Assembly: GCA_945909635.1 (NCBI GenBank)
Contig: OX246690.1
Span: 1,054,001 to 1,118,000, forward strand
Origin: Clostridioides difficile_A
GTDB taxonomy: Bacteria; Bacillota; Clostridia; Peptostreptococcales; Peptostreptococcaceae
Length of the DNA: 64,000 nucleotides
Direction of reading: 5' to 3'
Under the pieces are notes generated by a model. The model was not told the origin of the DNA and did no database searches. It saw only the letters and a list, made by a program, of their open reading frames with translations. Position numbers and translations under genes: made by a program. Positions within the stretch are counted from its first letter, which is position 1. Each line of letters starts with the position of its first letter. This document shows positions 1-7,696 of this stretch, in pieces.

Positions 1-132
1 TTTAGAAAAGATGAAGAATCAAAGGCTTTAAAAGCTAAGGTTGATGATACAATAACGGCTATGAGAAAAGATGGAACTCTTACTGAAATCTCTAAAAAAT
101 GGTTTGGAGAAGATATAACGATTGAGAGATAG
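1..132 (+). CDS. Amino-acid ABC transporter substrate-binding protein, C-terminal end (partial)
   Basis: The window opens inside a reading frame that runs from base 1 to the TAG at 130-132. The 43 visible residues end in a segment of the form KxxGTLxxIxxKWFG, typical of the last helix of family 3 periplasmic-type binding proteins (glutamine, histidine or arginine binding). The frame directly abuts a permease gene of the matching polar amino-acid family, which supports the call. The lipoprotein signal, ligand pocket and start lie upstream of the window, so the substrate cannot be named. Confidence 0.8.
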   Translation, partial: FRKDEESKALKAKVDDTITAMRKDGTLTEISKKWFGEDITIER

Positions 133-141
133 GTGAATTTT

Positions 142-807
142 ATGAGTTTAGATGTATCATTCATGTTTAACATTTTACCAGAAATATTTATAGCATCTAA
201 AGAAACAATAATAATGGCTTTAATATCACTAGTACTATCTTTAGTAATAGCAACTATAATGGCATTAATAAGCTATAACAAAGTTAAAATATTAAATGAA
301 ATTGTTAAAGTTTATACCTCAATTTTTAGAGGAACACCACTGCTAGTTCAGTTGTATGCATTGTATTTTGGATTACCAAGAGCTATTCCAGCTCTTGTAG
401 ATATGTCTCCATTTACTGCAATGATAATTGCTTTATCAATAAATATGTCTGCGTATATGTCAGAGACTATAAGGGGAGCAATTTCTTCTGTAGATAAGGG
501 GCAATATGAAGCAGGAGCTTCCATTGGACTTACAAATGTTCAAATATTCAGAAGAATAGTCATGCCACAGGCTATAAGAGTGGCTATTCCTGCATTATCT
601 AATCACTTTGTAGATTTAATTAAAGGTTCCTCATTAGCTTTTACTATAGGGGTAATAGAAATAATGGCGGCAGCAAATTATAATGGTGGTAGTAAATATA
701 AATATCTAGAAGCGTTCTTAGTTGCAGGGTTTGTATATTGGTTTATCTTATTTATATTTGGACTTGTTCAAAAGAAAATAGAAGCAAAACTAAATTCTGC
801 ATATTAA
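142..807 (+). CDS. Polar amino-acid ABC transporter permease (HisM/GlnP family)
   Basis: This is an integral membrane permease that carries amino acids released by the binding protein encoded just upstream. It has about five membrane segments. The cytoplasmic EAA loop, which docks the ATPase, is clear around residues 134-160 (YEAGASIGLTNVQIFRRIVM). The length of about 220 residues is normal for the family. Two starts are possible: GTG at 133, immediately after the previous stop but with a poor ribosome site, and ATG at 142, which has AGGTG at 131-135 six bases ahead; I prefer ATG 142. A strong terminator follows and no ATPase gene is downstream, so the ATPase is probably upstream of the window or shared. 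The substrate is unknown. Confidence 0.88.
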   Translation: MSLDVSFMFNILPEIFIASKETIIMALISLVLSLVIATIMALISYNKVKILNEIVKVYTSIFRGTPLLVQLYALYFGLPRAIPALVDMSPFTAMIIALSINMSAYMSETIRGAISSVDKGQYEAGASIGLTNVQIFRRIVMPQAIRVAIPALSNHFVDLIKGSSLAFTIGVIEIMAAANYNGGSKYKYLEAFLVAGFVYWFILFIFGLVQKKIEAKLNSAY

Positions 808-821
808 TAGTATTACATAAT

Positions 822-878
822 AAAATAGAAACCATTTAAATACAATTTCCTATTATATTTAAGTGGTTTCTATTTTAT
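822..878 (+). terminator. Rho-independent terminator of the amino-acid transporter operon
   Basis: An inverted repeat of about 18 bp (arms at 823-840 and 858-876, AATAGAAACC pairing with GGTTTCTATT) is followed by a T-rich run. It closes the transporter genes. The rest of the gap to 1138 is A+T-rich leader in which I see no gene. Confidence 0.85.
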
Positions 879-1138
879 TATTCTATTTATGAACAATAAA
901 ATAATAAAGAATTTTAAAATATAGGACTAAATTTGAGAAGTGCTGAAACTAGAAAATCCATAATAAAAAAATAATTAAAAATTGTAACTAAATTGTAATA
1001 AAGTGGTAGTTATTTAGCATAAAATGATGTATCATAGAAGTGTATTATAAAATTAATAAAGTAAGATTTTTTAAAAGAGAACTGCTGGCTTTTGATATTT
1101 AAAGTGAGTAGTTAAATTATGTTTAGGAGGGGTAGATT

Positions 1139-1828
1139 TTGTTACAAAAAGTATTATGGAAATTTTTAAAGCTAGTAGCGGGTTTATTTATATGTTCAAT
1201 TGGTATAGTATTGACGATAAATTGTAACCTTGGTTTATCTCCTTGGGATGTGTTTCATCAAGGTCTTTCAAATCATATAGGAATAACTATAGGGACTGCC
1301 TCTATAATTGTAGGCTCTATAGTAGTTATAGCTGATGTTGTTCTTGGTGAGAATGTAGGATGGGGAACTGTTTTTAATATGCTATTAATTGGATTCTTTA
1401 TGGATTTGCTTTTGTATAGTAAGTTAATTCCAGAGGCTGATAGTTTATTTGTAGGAATAATTATGTTGATATTAGGATTGATTCTTTTGGCTATTGGAAT
1501 GGTATTTTATATGGGAAGTGGTTTAGGAAGTGGACCTAGAGATGGTCTGATGGTTGCACTTCAAAAGAAAACTGGAAAATCACTTAACTTAATAAGAGGG
1601 ACTATAGAAGTTGGAGCATTAATAGTAGGATTTTTCTTAGGAGGAAAAGTTGGTATAGGAACTATAATAAGTGCATTTGGATTGGGTTATTTTACACAGA
1701 TAGTATTTAGTTTATTTAAATTAGATTGTAGTAAGATTAAGCATCGATTTATAGTAGATGATATAAAGTTTATTAAGTTATATATGAGTGGGGATAAAAA
1801 AACGGCTGCTCAAAATATAGCTAAGTAA
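1139..1828 (+). CDS. YczE/YitT-type integral membrane protein
   Basis: The 229-residue protein is mostly hydrophobic, with five to six membrane helices. It carries the family motifs NLGLSPWDVFHQG near residues 30-42 and GLGSGPRDGLM near residues 128-138. These match the YczE/YyaS/YitT group of Firmicutes membrane proteins. Bacillus YczE affects lipopeptide production, but the biochemical role of the family is unknown. The start is TTG at 1139, supported by AGGAGGGG at 1125-1132 with six bases of spacing; no ATG lies nearby. It stands alone between two terminators, so it is probably a single-gene transcript. Confidence 0.8.
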   Translation: MLQKVLWKFLKLVAGLFICSIGIVLTINCNLGLSPWDVFHQGLSNHIGITIGTASIIVGSIVVIADVVLGENVGWGTVFNMLLIGFFMDLLLYSKLIPEADSLFVGIIMLILGLILLAIGMVFYMGSGLGSGPRDGLMVALQKKTGKSLNLIRGTIEVGALIVGFFLGGKVGIGTIISAFGLGYFTQIVFSLFKLDCSKIKHRFIVDDIKFIKLYMSGDKKTAAQNIAK

Positions 1829-1923
1829 TTTAGTGATAAATTTAAGCAAAGGTTAAATGTTGTAACTTGAAGAAATTTTTAAATATATAATTTTAAACAT
1901 TAAAAGAAGGCTAAGCCAATAGG

Positions 1924-1967
1924 ATTGCTAGGAAACTATAAAATATAGATTTCTAGCAATTTTTTAT
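1924..1967 (+). terminator. Rho-independent terminator after the YczE-like gene
   Basis: ATTGCTAGGAAACTATA pairs with TATAGATTTCTAGCAAT (two mismatches) across a short loop, and TTTTTT follows. It separates the YczE-like gene from the polyamine operon. Confidence 0.8.
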
Positions 1968-2151
1968 TTGTTTAACACTTTTTTATGTTTTAGAAGTATT
2001 ATTATGTATTTAATGAATTAATTAATTTATAATTAGAGATACTAAACTTTATAAATATTAATATGAACACCTTTGATTGTGTATTTTCCAAAGCCTTTAA
2101 AATGCTTGTATTTATTCTAAGTAAAAAAATAAAAAAATGTCAAAAAAACTC

Positions 2152-2180
2152 TTGTATTATATCCGAATTTTATATATAAT
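2152..2180 (+). promoter_or_regulatory. Sigma-A-type promoter of the regulator-potABCD operon
   Basis: TTGTAT at 2152-2157 and TATAAT at 2175-2180 are separated by 17 bases. This is the best vegetative promoter in the gap before the regulator gene and leaves an untranslated leader of about 75 bases that contains the operator-like repeat. Confidence 0.6.
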
Positions 2181-2210
2181 TACCTATGTTGTTTAGAAAT
2201 TTTAAACTCA

Positions 2211-2240
2211 ATGTTTAGTAAACAAAATGTTTAGTAAAAT
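2211..2240 (+). promoter_or_regulatory. Tandem operator-like element, TGTTTAGTAAACA plus a second copy
   Basis: TGTTTAGTAAACA at 2212-2224 is a perfect 13-base palindrome about a central G. A second copy, differing at the end (TGTTTAGTAAAAT, 2228-2240), sits exactly 16 bases later. Both lie between the promoter and the gene for an XRE-cupin regulator, so they are a plausible autoregulatory binding site. Binding itself is inferred. Confidence 0.5.
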
Positions 2241-2264
2241 AAAACAGAAACTAGGAGGTGCAAC

Positions 2265-2804
2265 ATGGATATAGGTGAAAAGATAAAAAGATTAAGAACA
2301 GAAAAACAACTGACCCAGGAAGAGTTAGCTAATAGATGTGAATTGTCAAAGGGATTTATTTCTCAATTAGAAAATAACTTAACATCACCATCCATAGCTA
2401 CCCTTATAGATATACTTGAAATACTAGGTACGAATTTAAGGGAATTTTTTAATGAAATAGATGACGAAAGAATTAGTTTTACAAAAGAGGATATGTTTGA
2501 AACAGAGGATGAAGATTTAAAATATAAACTGAAGTGGCTAATTCCAAACTCACAAAAAAATGAAATGGAGCCAATAATAATAACATTGTATCCAGGAGGA
2601 CAATATAAAGAAGAAAAGCCACATGAAGGCGAAGAATTTGGATATGTATTAGCAGGTTCGATATATGTTCATATAGGCGAAAAGAAAAATAAAGTAAAAA
2701 AAGGAGAAAGCTTTTACTTTAGACCAAGAGCAAATCACTATATATCAAACGAGGGTAAAACGACAGCAAAAGTGATTTGGGTAAGTACGCCACCATCATT
2801 TTAG
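2265..2804 (+). CDS. XRE-family regulator with cupin domain (PuuR-like), probable polyamine-uptake regulator
   Basis: Residues 1-65 form a Cro/CI-type helix-turn-helix, with the recognition region around QEELANRCELSKGFISQLE. Residues 105-175 form a small cupin barrel with the HEGEEFGYVLAG strand and the PRANHYISN turn. This two-domain layout is that of PuuR-type regulators, where the cupin senses a small ligand. ATG 2265 has AGGAGGTG four bases ahead. The gene is the first of five closely spaced genes with potABCD, and a palindromic repeat lies just upstream. Control of polyamine uptake in response to a polyamine is inferred from this context. Confidence 0.85.
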   Translation: MDIGEKIKRLRTEKQLTQEELANRCELSKGFISQLENNLTSPSIATLIDILEILGTNLREFFNEIDDERISFTKEDMFETEDEDLKYKLKWLIPNSQKNEMEPIIITLYPGGQYKEEKPHEGEEFGYVLAGSIYVHIGEKKNKVKKGESFYFRPRANHYISNEGKTTAKVIWVSTPPSF

Positions 2805-2822
2805 AATAGAGGTGTTTAATAA

Positions 2823-3866
2823 TTGGTAGAAAACATAATAGAATTAAGAGATATATCTAAACATTATGAAGAACTTACGGTTTTAGATAATTTCAATTTA
2901 GATATAAAGAAAAATGAATTTTTAACTTTACTTGGACCAAGTGGATGTGGAAAAACTACTACATTAAAAATAATAGCAGGTTTTGAGTATGCTGATGATG
3001 GTAAAGTTTTATTTGAAGGTAAAGAGATAAATAATTTGCCACCATATGAAAGACAAGTAAATACAGTGTTTCAAAAATATGCTTTATTTCCACATATGGA
3101 TGTATATGAAAATGTAGCTTTTGGACTAAAAATTAAAAAGACTCCAAAAGATGTAATAGATGCTAAAGTGAAAGAGGTTTTAAAACTTGTTGCACTAGAA
3201 GGTTTTGAAAGACGACAAGTTGACTCATTAAGTGGAGGACAACAACAGAGAATTGCAATAGCAAGAGCTCTAGTTAATGAACCAAAAGTATTGTTACTAG
3301 ATGAGCCACTTGGAGCACTTGATTTAAAGCTTAGACAAGAAATGCAAATAGAATTAAAAAGAATTCAAAAAAAATTAGGAATAACATTTGTGTTTGTAAC
3401 TCATGACCAGGAAGAGGCTCTTACTATGTCAGACACTATTGTCGTAATGTATAAGGGTAAGATACAACAAATGGGAACACCACAAGACATATATAATGAA
3501 CCTAAAAACTCATTTGTAGCTAAGTTTATAGGTGAAAGTAACATATTTGATGGAATTATGATAGAAGATTATAAAGTTAATTTCTGTAATAGGGATTTTG
3601 AATGTGTTGATAAAGGATTTGAAAAAAACGAAAATATAGAAGTGGTAATAAGACCAGAAGATATAAAAATGGTAAAGCCAGAAGAAGGAATGTTAAAGGG
3701 GAAAGTTACATCTACTGTGTTTAAAGGAGTGCATTATGAGATAGAATTAAATGAGAATGGAAGATTGTGGATACTTCACAATACTAAAAATGCTGAGGTT
3801 GGAACAGAACTAGGCATGGACATATATCCAGAAGACATTCATATAATGAGAAAAGAGAGTAACTAA
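2823..3866 (+). CDS. potA: Spermidine/putrescine ABC transporter ATP-binding protein PotA
   Basis: This ATPase powers polyamine import through PotB and PotC. Walker A is GPSGCGKT at residues 38-45. The signature LSGGQQQR, Walker B LLLDEPLGALD and the switch THDQEEA follow in order. The last 110 residues form the TOBE-type regulatory domain typical of the PotA/MalK class, and the 347-residue length is normal. The start is TTG at 2823, with AGAGGTG eight bases ahead. It lies 18 bases after the regulator gene and one base before potB, clearly in one operon. Confidence 0.93.
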   Translation: MVENIIELRDISKHYEELTVLDNFNLDIKKNEFLTLLGPSGCGKTTTLKIIAGFEYADDGKVLFEGKEINNLPPYERQVNTVFQKYALFPHMDVYENVAFGLKIKKTPKDVIDAKVKEVLKLVALEGFERRQVDSLSGGQQQRIAIARALVNEPKVLLLDEPLGALDLKLRQEMQIELKRIQKKLGITFVFVTHDQEEALTMSDTIVVMYKGKIQQMGTPQDIYNEPKNSFVAKFIGESNIFDGIMIEDYKVNFCNRDFECVDKGFEKNENIEVVIRPEDIKMVKPEEGMLKGKVTSTVFKGVHYEIELNENGRLWILHNTKNAEVGTELGMDIYPEDIHIMRKESN

Positions 3867-3867
3867 G

Positions 3868-4704
3868 ATGAAGAGAAAATCTTTCTTAGCATATCCATAT
3901 GTAGTTTGGAGTGCGATATTTGTAATAATTCCTTTAATACTAGTAGTATTTTTCAGTTTTACAAAAGAGTCAGGTGGAGGTTATGCATTTACACTTGAAA
4001 ATTATAAAGAAGTAATCGACCCTATATATATTAAAGTATTTGCTCGTTCTATTCTTTTAGCAGGAGGAGCGACATTAATATGCCTTGTAGTTGGTTATCC
4101 AGTGGCATATATAATTTCAAAAGCTCATGTGAGTAGAAGAGGTTCATTAATATTATTATTTATTCTTCCTATGTGGATGAATTTTCTTTTAAGAACTTAT
4201 GCATGGGTTGCTATATTAGGAAAAAATGGACTTTTAAATACATTTTTAGGCTGGTTTGGAATACAGCCATTAGCAATTTTGTATACTAATTTTGCTATAC
4301 TTTTAGGTATGGTATATAACTTTTTACCATTTATGGTTCTTCCAATATACACTGCACTATCAAAGATGGATAATGATTTGATAAATGCTGCTCATGACTT
4401 AGGTGCAAATAATATGACAGTATTTAGAAAAATTATATTTCCTTTGAGTTTACCAGGTGTAATGTCTGGAATAACTATGGTATTTATGCCAGCAGTTACT
4501 ACCTTTGCAATTTCAAGACTGTTAGGTGGAGGTAAAATAATGCTAGTTGGAGATTTGATTGAACAACAATTTACAGTTGTTGGAGATTGGAACTTTGGCT
4601 CAGCAATATCGATATTTATGATGATAGTAATATTAATATCGATGTCTATAATGTCAAAATTTGGAGATGAGTCTGACAAAGAAGGCGGTGGGTTACTATT
4701 TTAA
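3868..4704 (+). CDS. potB: Spermidine/putrescine ABC transporter permease PotB
   Basis: The 278-residue membrane protein has about six helices and the EAA docking loop NAAHDLGANNMTVFRKIIFP near residues 172-191. It forms the membrane channel with PotC. The start ATG is one base after the potA stop, so translation is probably coupled. Its end contains the ribosome-binding sequence for potC (AAGGCGGTG at 4682-4690), and potC appears to begin inside the last codons of potB. Confidence 0.92.
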   Translation: MKRKSFLAYPYVVWSAIFVIIPLILVVFFSFTKESGGGYAFTLENYKEVIDPIYIKVFARSILLAGGATLICLVVGYPVAYIISKAHVSRRGSLILLFILPMWMNFLLRTYAWVAILGKNGLLNTFLGWFGIQPLAILYTNFAILLGMVYNFLPFMVLPIYTALSKMDNDLINAAHDLGANNMTVFRKIIFPLSLPGVMSGITMVFMPAVTTFAISRLLGGGKIMLVGDLIEQQFTVVGDWNFGSAISIFMMIVILISMSIMSKFGDESDKEGGGLLF

Positions 4705-5483
4705 AATTAAAGAAAATAACTTCTAATATATATTTAGCATTAGTATTCTTATTTTTATATGCACCCATATTTGCTTTAGTACTATTTTCTTTCAATGATT
4801 CAAAATCGATGGCAAGATGGAATGGATTTACATGGAAGTGGTATGGTCAATTACTTCAAAATGAGAGTATAATGAGTGCTTTATATTATACTATTGTAAT
4901 AGCTATATTAGCATCTGTAATATCTACAATAGTAGGAACTATAAGTGCCATAGGAATACATAAGATGAGAGGTAAGAGCAAAAAATTAATACTAAATGTA
5001 AACTATCTTCCTATTTTAAATACAGAGATAGTTACAGCAGTAGCCCTTATGAGTCTGTTTGTGTTTGTAAAAATGGAATTTGGATTTACAACAATGCTAT
5101 TGGCACATATAATGTTTTGTTTGCCATATGTTATACTTTCAGTTTTACCAAAAATGAAGCAATTACCTGATAATATAGAAGATGCAGCTATGGACTTAGG
5201 GGCGACACCTATATATGCTCTTAGAAAGGTAATTTTACCACAAATAAAGCCAGGTATAGTTTCTGGATTTTTAATTGCATTTACTATGTCAATAGATGAC
5301 TTTATAATAAGTTTCTTTAATGCTGGAAATGGTGTAAGCAATCTTTCTATAGAAATCTATGGAATGGCTAGAAGAGGTATAAAACCTGAAATAAATGCAT
5401 TATCGACAATAATGTTTGCAGTCGTTTTAGGATTACTTTTATTAGCTAATAAAAAAGAATCTATAGTAAGGGGGACTAAATAA
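4698..5483 (+). CDS. potC: Spermidine/putrescine ABC transporter permease PotC (apparent ATT start)
   Basis: This is the second permease subunit, with the EAA loop DAAMDLGATPIYALRKVILPQ. The first ATG in frame is at 4809, but starting there would delete the first membrane helix. The frame is open back to a TGA at 4674 and codes for a normal family N-terminus (LKLKKITSNIYLALVFLFLY...). No ATG, GTG or TTG occurs in frame between 4677 and 4808. An ATT at 4698 lies seven bases after AAGGCGGTG, a near-perfect ribosome site, giving 261 residues. I therefore choose ATT 4698, overlapping potB by seven bases. A sequencing error is a less likely alternative. Confidence 0.85.
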   Translation: MLKLKKITSNIYLALVFLFLYAPIFALVLFSFNDSKSMARWNGFTWKWYGQLLQNESIMSALYYTIVIAILASVISTIVGTISAIGIHKMRGKSKKLILNVNYLPILNTEIVTAVALMSLFVFVKMEFGFTTMLLAHIMFCLPYVILSVLPKMKQLPDNIEDAAMDLGATPIYALRKVILPQIKPGIVSGFLIAFTMSIDDFIISFFNAGNGVSNLSIEIYGMARRGIKPEINALSTIMFAVVLGLLLLANKKESIVRGTK

Positions 5484-6535
5484 TGATTAAGTTTAAAAAA
5501 GTAATATCCCTTGTATCTATAGGTATTATGACAGTTACTTTATTTACAGGATGTAATAAAGCAACTGATTCTACAAAAGTTTTAAACGTATATAATGTTG
5601 GAGATTATATAGATGAATCTCTTATAGATAAGTTTGAAGAAGAAACTGGAATAGATGTTCAATATTCAACTTATGATACTAACGAAATGATGTATCAAAA
5701 AGTAAAGAGTGGCAGTACACACTACGATTTAGTCTTTCCTTCAGATTATATGGTAGAAAAAATGAAAAATGAAGGTCTTTTGGAAAAACTGGATTTTAAA
5801 AACATACCTAATATGAAGTATTTAGATAAGAGTTTTTTAAATCCTATATATGATGAAACTAATGAATATAGTGTTGCATACATGTGGGGAACTCTTGGAA
5901 TATTGTACAATAAAAAAGAAGTTAAAGACCCTATAGATAGTTGGAATATACTTTGGAATCCAAAGTATAAGGGCAATATAATGATGTTTGACTCTGTTAG
6001 AGATACTATAGGTATAACTCTTAAAAAATTAGGATACAGTATGAATAGTGTAAATCCAAAAGAAATAAATGAAGCTAAAAATCTTTTAATGAAACAAAAG
6101 GATTTAGTATTGGCCTATGTAAATGATGAAGGTAAGGATAGATTGCTTGGTGGAGAAGTGGCAATGGGTATGCTATATTCTGGAGATGCAGTTACATTGA
6201 TGGACCAAAATCCTGACCTTGATTATGCAATACCTAAAGAAGGTACTAATAAATGGGTAGATGCTATGTGTGTACCTACAACAGCACAAAATAAAAAAGA
6301 AGCTGAGTTATTTATAAACTTTTTACTAGACCCAGAAAATGCAAAAATAAATGCTGAGTATATCGGATATTCAACACCTAATACAGGAGCTCTAAAATTA
6401 TTAGACCCAGAAATAACTAATAATCCTGTTGCATATCCATCTAAAGAAGTACTTAATAAATGTGAAACTTTTGAGGATATTGGTGAAAATATAAAATTAT
6501 ATGACAAGGCTTGGATAGAATTAAAATCAAAGTAG
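5483..6535 (+). CDS. potD: Spermidine/putrescine-binding lipoprotein PotD
   Basis: This extracellular binding protein delivers polyamines to PotBC. It begins with a lipoprotein signal whose lipobox LFTGC places the acylated cysteine at residue 24. The body has family 1 binding-protein features such as NVGDYIDESLIDKFEEETGI near residues 38-57 and YDLVFPSDYMV near residues 81-91. At 350 residues it is the normal length. The ATG overlaps the potC stop by one base (TAATG), so the two are translationally coupled. Two terminators follow. Confidence 0.92.
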   Translation: MIKFKKVISLVSIGIMTVTLFTGCNKATDSTKVLNVYNVGDYIDESLIDKFEEETGIDVQYSTYDTNEMMYQKVKSGSTHYDLVFPSDYMVEKMKNEGLLEKLDFKNIPNMKYLDKSFLNPIYDETNEYSVAYMWGTLGILYNKKEVKDPIDSWNILWNPKYKGNIMMFDSVRDTIGITLKKLGYSMNSVNPKEINEAKNLLMKQKDLVLAYVNDEGKDRLLGGEVAMGMLYSGDAVTLMDQNPDLDYAIPKEGTNKWVDAMCVPTTAQNKKEAELFINFLLDPENAKINAEYIGYSTPNTGALKLLDPEITNNPVAYPSKEVLNKCETFEDIGENIKLYDKAWIELKSK

Positions 6536-6563
6536 AGTTTTGTTGATTTAATTATATTTACTT

Positions 6564-6620
6564 AATAAAACTGTTCTTATTTAGAAATTAATTTTCTAAT
6601 TATTGAACAGTTTTATTTTT
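6564..6620 (+). terminator. Rho-independent terminator of the pot operon
   Basis: AAAACTGTTC at 6567-6576 pairs with GAACAGTTTT at 6605-6614; the intervening arms can also pair (TTAGAAATTAATTTTCTAA), and a T-rich run follows. Confidence 0.85.
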
Positions 6621-6671
6621 TGCCAATACTATATACATGTTTTGAATCTTTTATAATAATAATCACAAAAG

Positions 6672-6717
6672 CAAGCAAATTCATGACTTTAATGTCAAGT
6701 ATTTGCTTGTTTTTTTA
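6672..6717 (+). terminator. Second, tandem rho-independent terminator
   Basis: CAAGCAAAT at 6672-6680 pairs with ATTTGCTTG at 6701-6709, with an inner GACTTTAATGTC stem and a run of seven T after it. It gives backup insulation between the pot operon and the polysaccharide locus. Confidence 0.8.
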
Positions 6718-6752
6718 TTAAATTATATTGATATACAACTTAATTAACATTA

Positions 6753-6781
6753 TTAATAGGTAAAAAGTTTATTTGTATAAT
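6753..6781 (+). promoter_or_regulatory. Possible promoter of the polysaccharide locus
   Basis: TTAATA at 6753-6758 and TATAAT at 6776-6781 are 17 bases apart. The -10 is consensus and the -35 is weak. I see no recognisable c-di-GMP riboswitch in the leader. Confidence 0.4.
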
Positions 6782-6847
6782 GACTTTAATAATAATTAGA
6801 AAAAATGGGCAACTTAATAGAATAATTGGAGGTGTAAATTTATAAAA

Positions 6848-7696
6848 ATGAATAGGGTAAATAAAAAAATAGATTTATTAATATTGAGTTTGCTAGTTTT
6901 TATGTTTTTAATTGTTGGAATAGTAATATTATCTATTAGAACAGAAAACAAATTGAATGTATTTATAATGCTTGCAGTGATTTTTTTCATAATAATGTTA
7001 ACTTATTTATCAAACTCAGTAGTAGGATTGATAACAAGTTCAATAATTATATTTATGTATACATCCTATATCTTATATAACAGTATTACTCACAATATAG
7101 ATGTTGAGTTTTTATCATATATGTGGATAATAGCAATACCAATCTCTTCAATTATAATGGGAAATTTAAATAAAAATATAAATGAATTACAACATATAAA
7201 CACAAAGTTATCTGAACAGTATAAAGAGTTAGTGACTATTGATAGTGAAACTGGACTTAGAAATCTAAAGATTTTTTATAATGATGTAAATATGGAGATA
7301 AGTAAATCTATTAGACATAATACTAATTTTTCTCTTATGATAGTAAAATTGCCGTATTACGGAAATCTACAGACGATATTTGGTGAAAATAAGACTAATA
7401 AAATAGTAAAACATATCAGTTCAAGTATTATAGAATGTACAAGAAATGAGGATATAATTTATAGTTTACAGAAAGACATGATAGGTATATTAATGCCAAG
7501 TACATCCTTAGAAGGTTCAAAAGTTGTTAAAGACAGAATAAATAAAAAGATAAGAGAACTAAATTTAGACTTAAACAATAAAGGACAATATGTAAATATA
7601 GATGTAAAAATTGCATTTTTAGAGTATAAAGATAGCTTTGGAGATAGTATAAATTTTAAGAATATAGTTGAAGAGGAATTACAATACGATGTTTAA
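6848..7696 (+). CDS. Membrane protein with degenerate GGDEF domain, probable c-di-GMP receptor
   Basis: Four membrane helices (about residues 8-30, 36-57, 60-80, 88-104) lead through a short coiled linker to a GGDEF-type domain (about 125-282). The domain entry DSETGL at 132-137 is conserved. The catalytic GGDEF sequence is replaced by QKDMI at 208-212, so it should not make c-di-GMP. The inhibitory-site motif RxxD is intact as R199-N-E-D202, exactly five residues before the degenerate motif as in active enzymes. This combination suggests a c-di-GMP receptor, as in Listeria PssE. GGAGGTG at 6828-6834 is 13 bases before the ATG, which is rather far. It is the first gene of the polysaccharide locus. 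Confidence 0.75.
   Translation: MNRVNKKIDLLILSLLVFMFLIVGIVILSIRTENKLNVFIMLAVIFFIIMLTYLSNSVVGLITSSIIIFMYTSYILYNSITHNIDVEFLSYMWIIAIPISSIIMGNLNKNINELQHINTKLSEQYKELVTIDSETGLRNLKIFYNDVNMEISKSIRHNTNFSLMIVKLPYYGNLQTIFGENKTNKIVKHISSSIIECTRNEDIIYSLQKDMIGILMPSTSLEGSKVVKDRINKKIRELNLDLNNKGQYVNIDVKIAFLEYKDSFGDSINFKNIVEEELQYDV

Noticed and set aside
7668..7688. TTG start for the DUF2334 protein
   Set aside because: No ribosome site lies upstream, and ATG 7689 has AAGAGGA ahead and gives a normal signal sequence.
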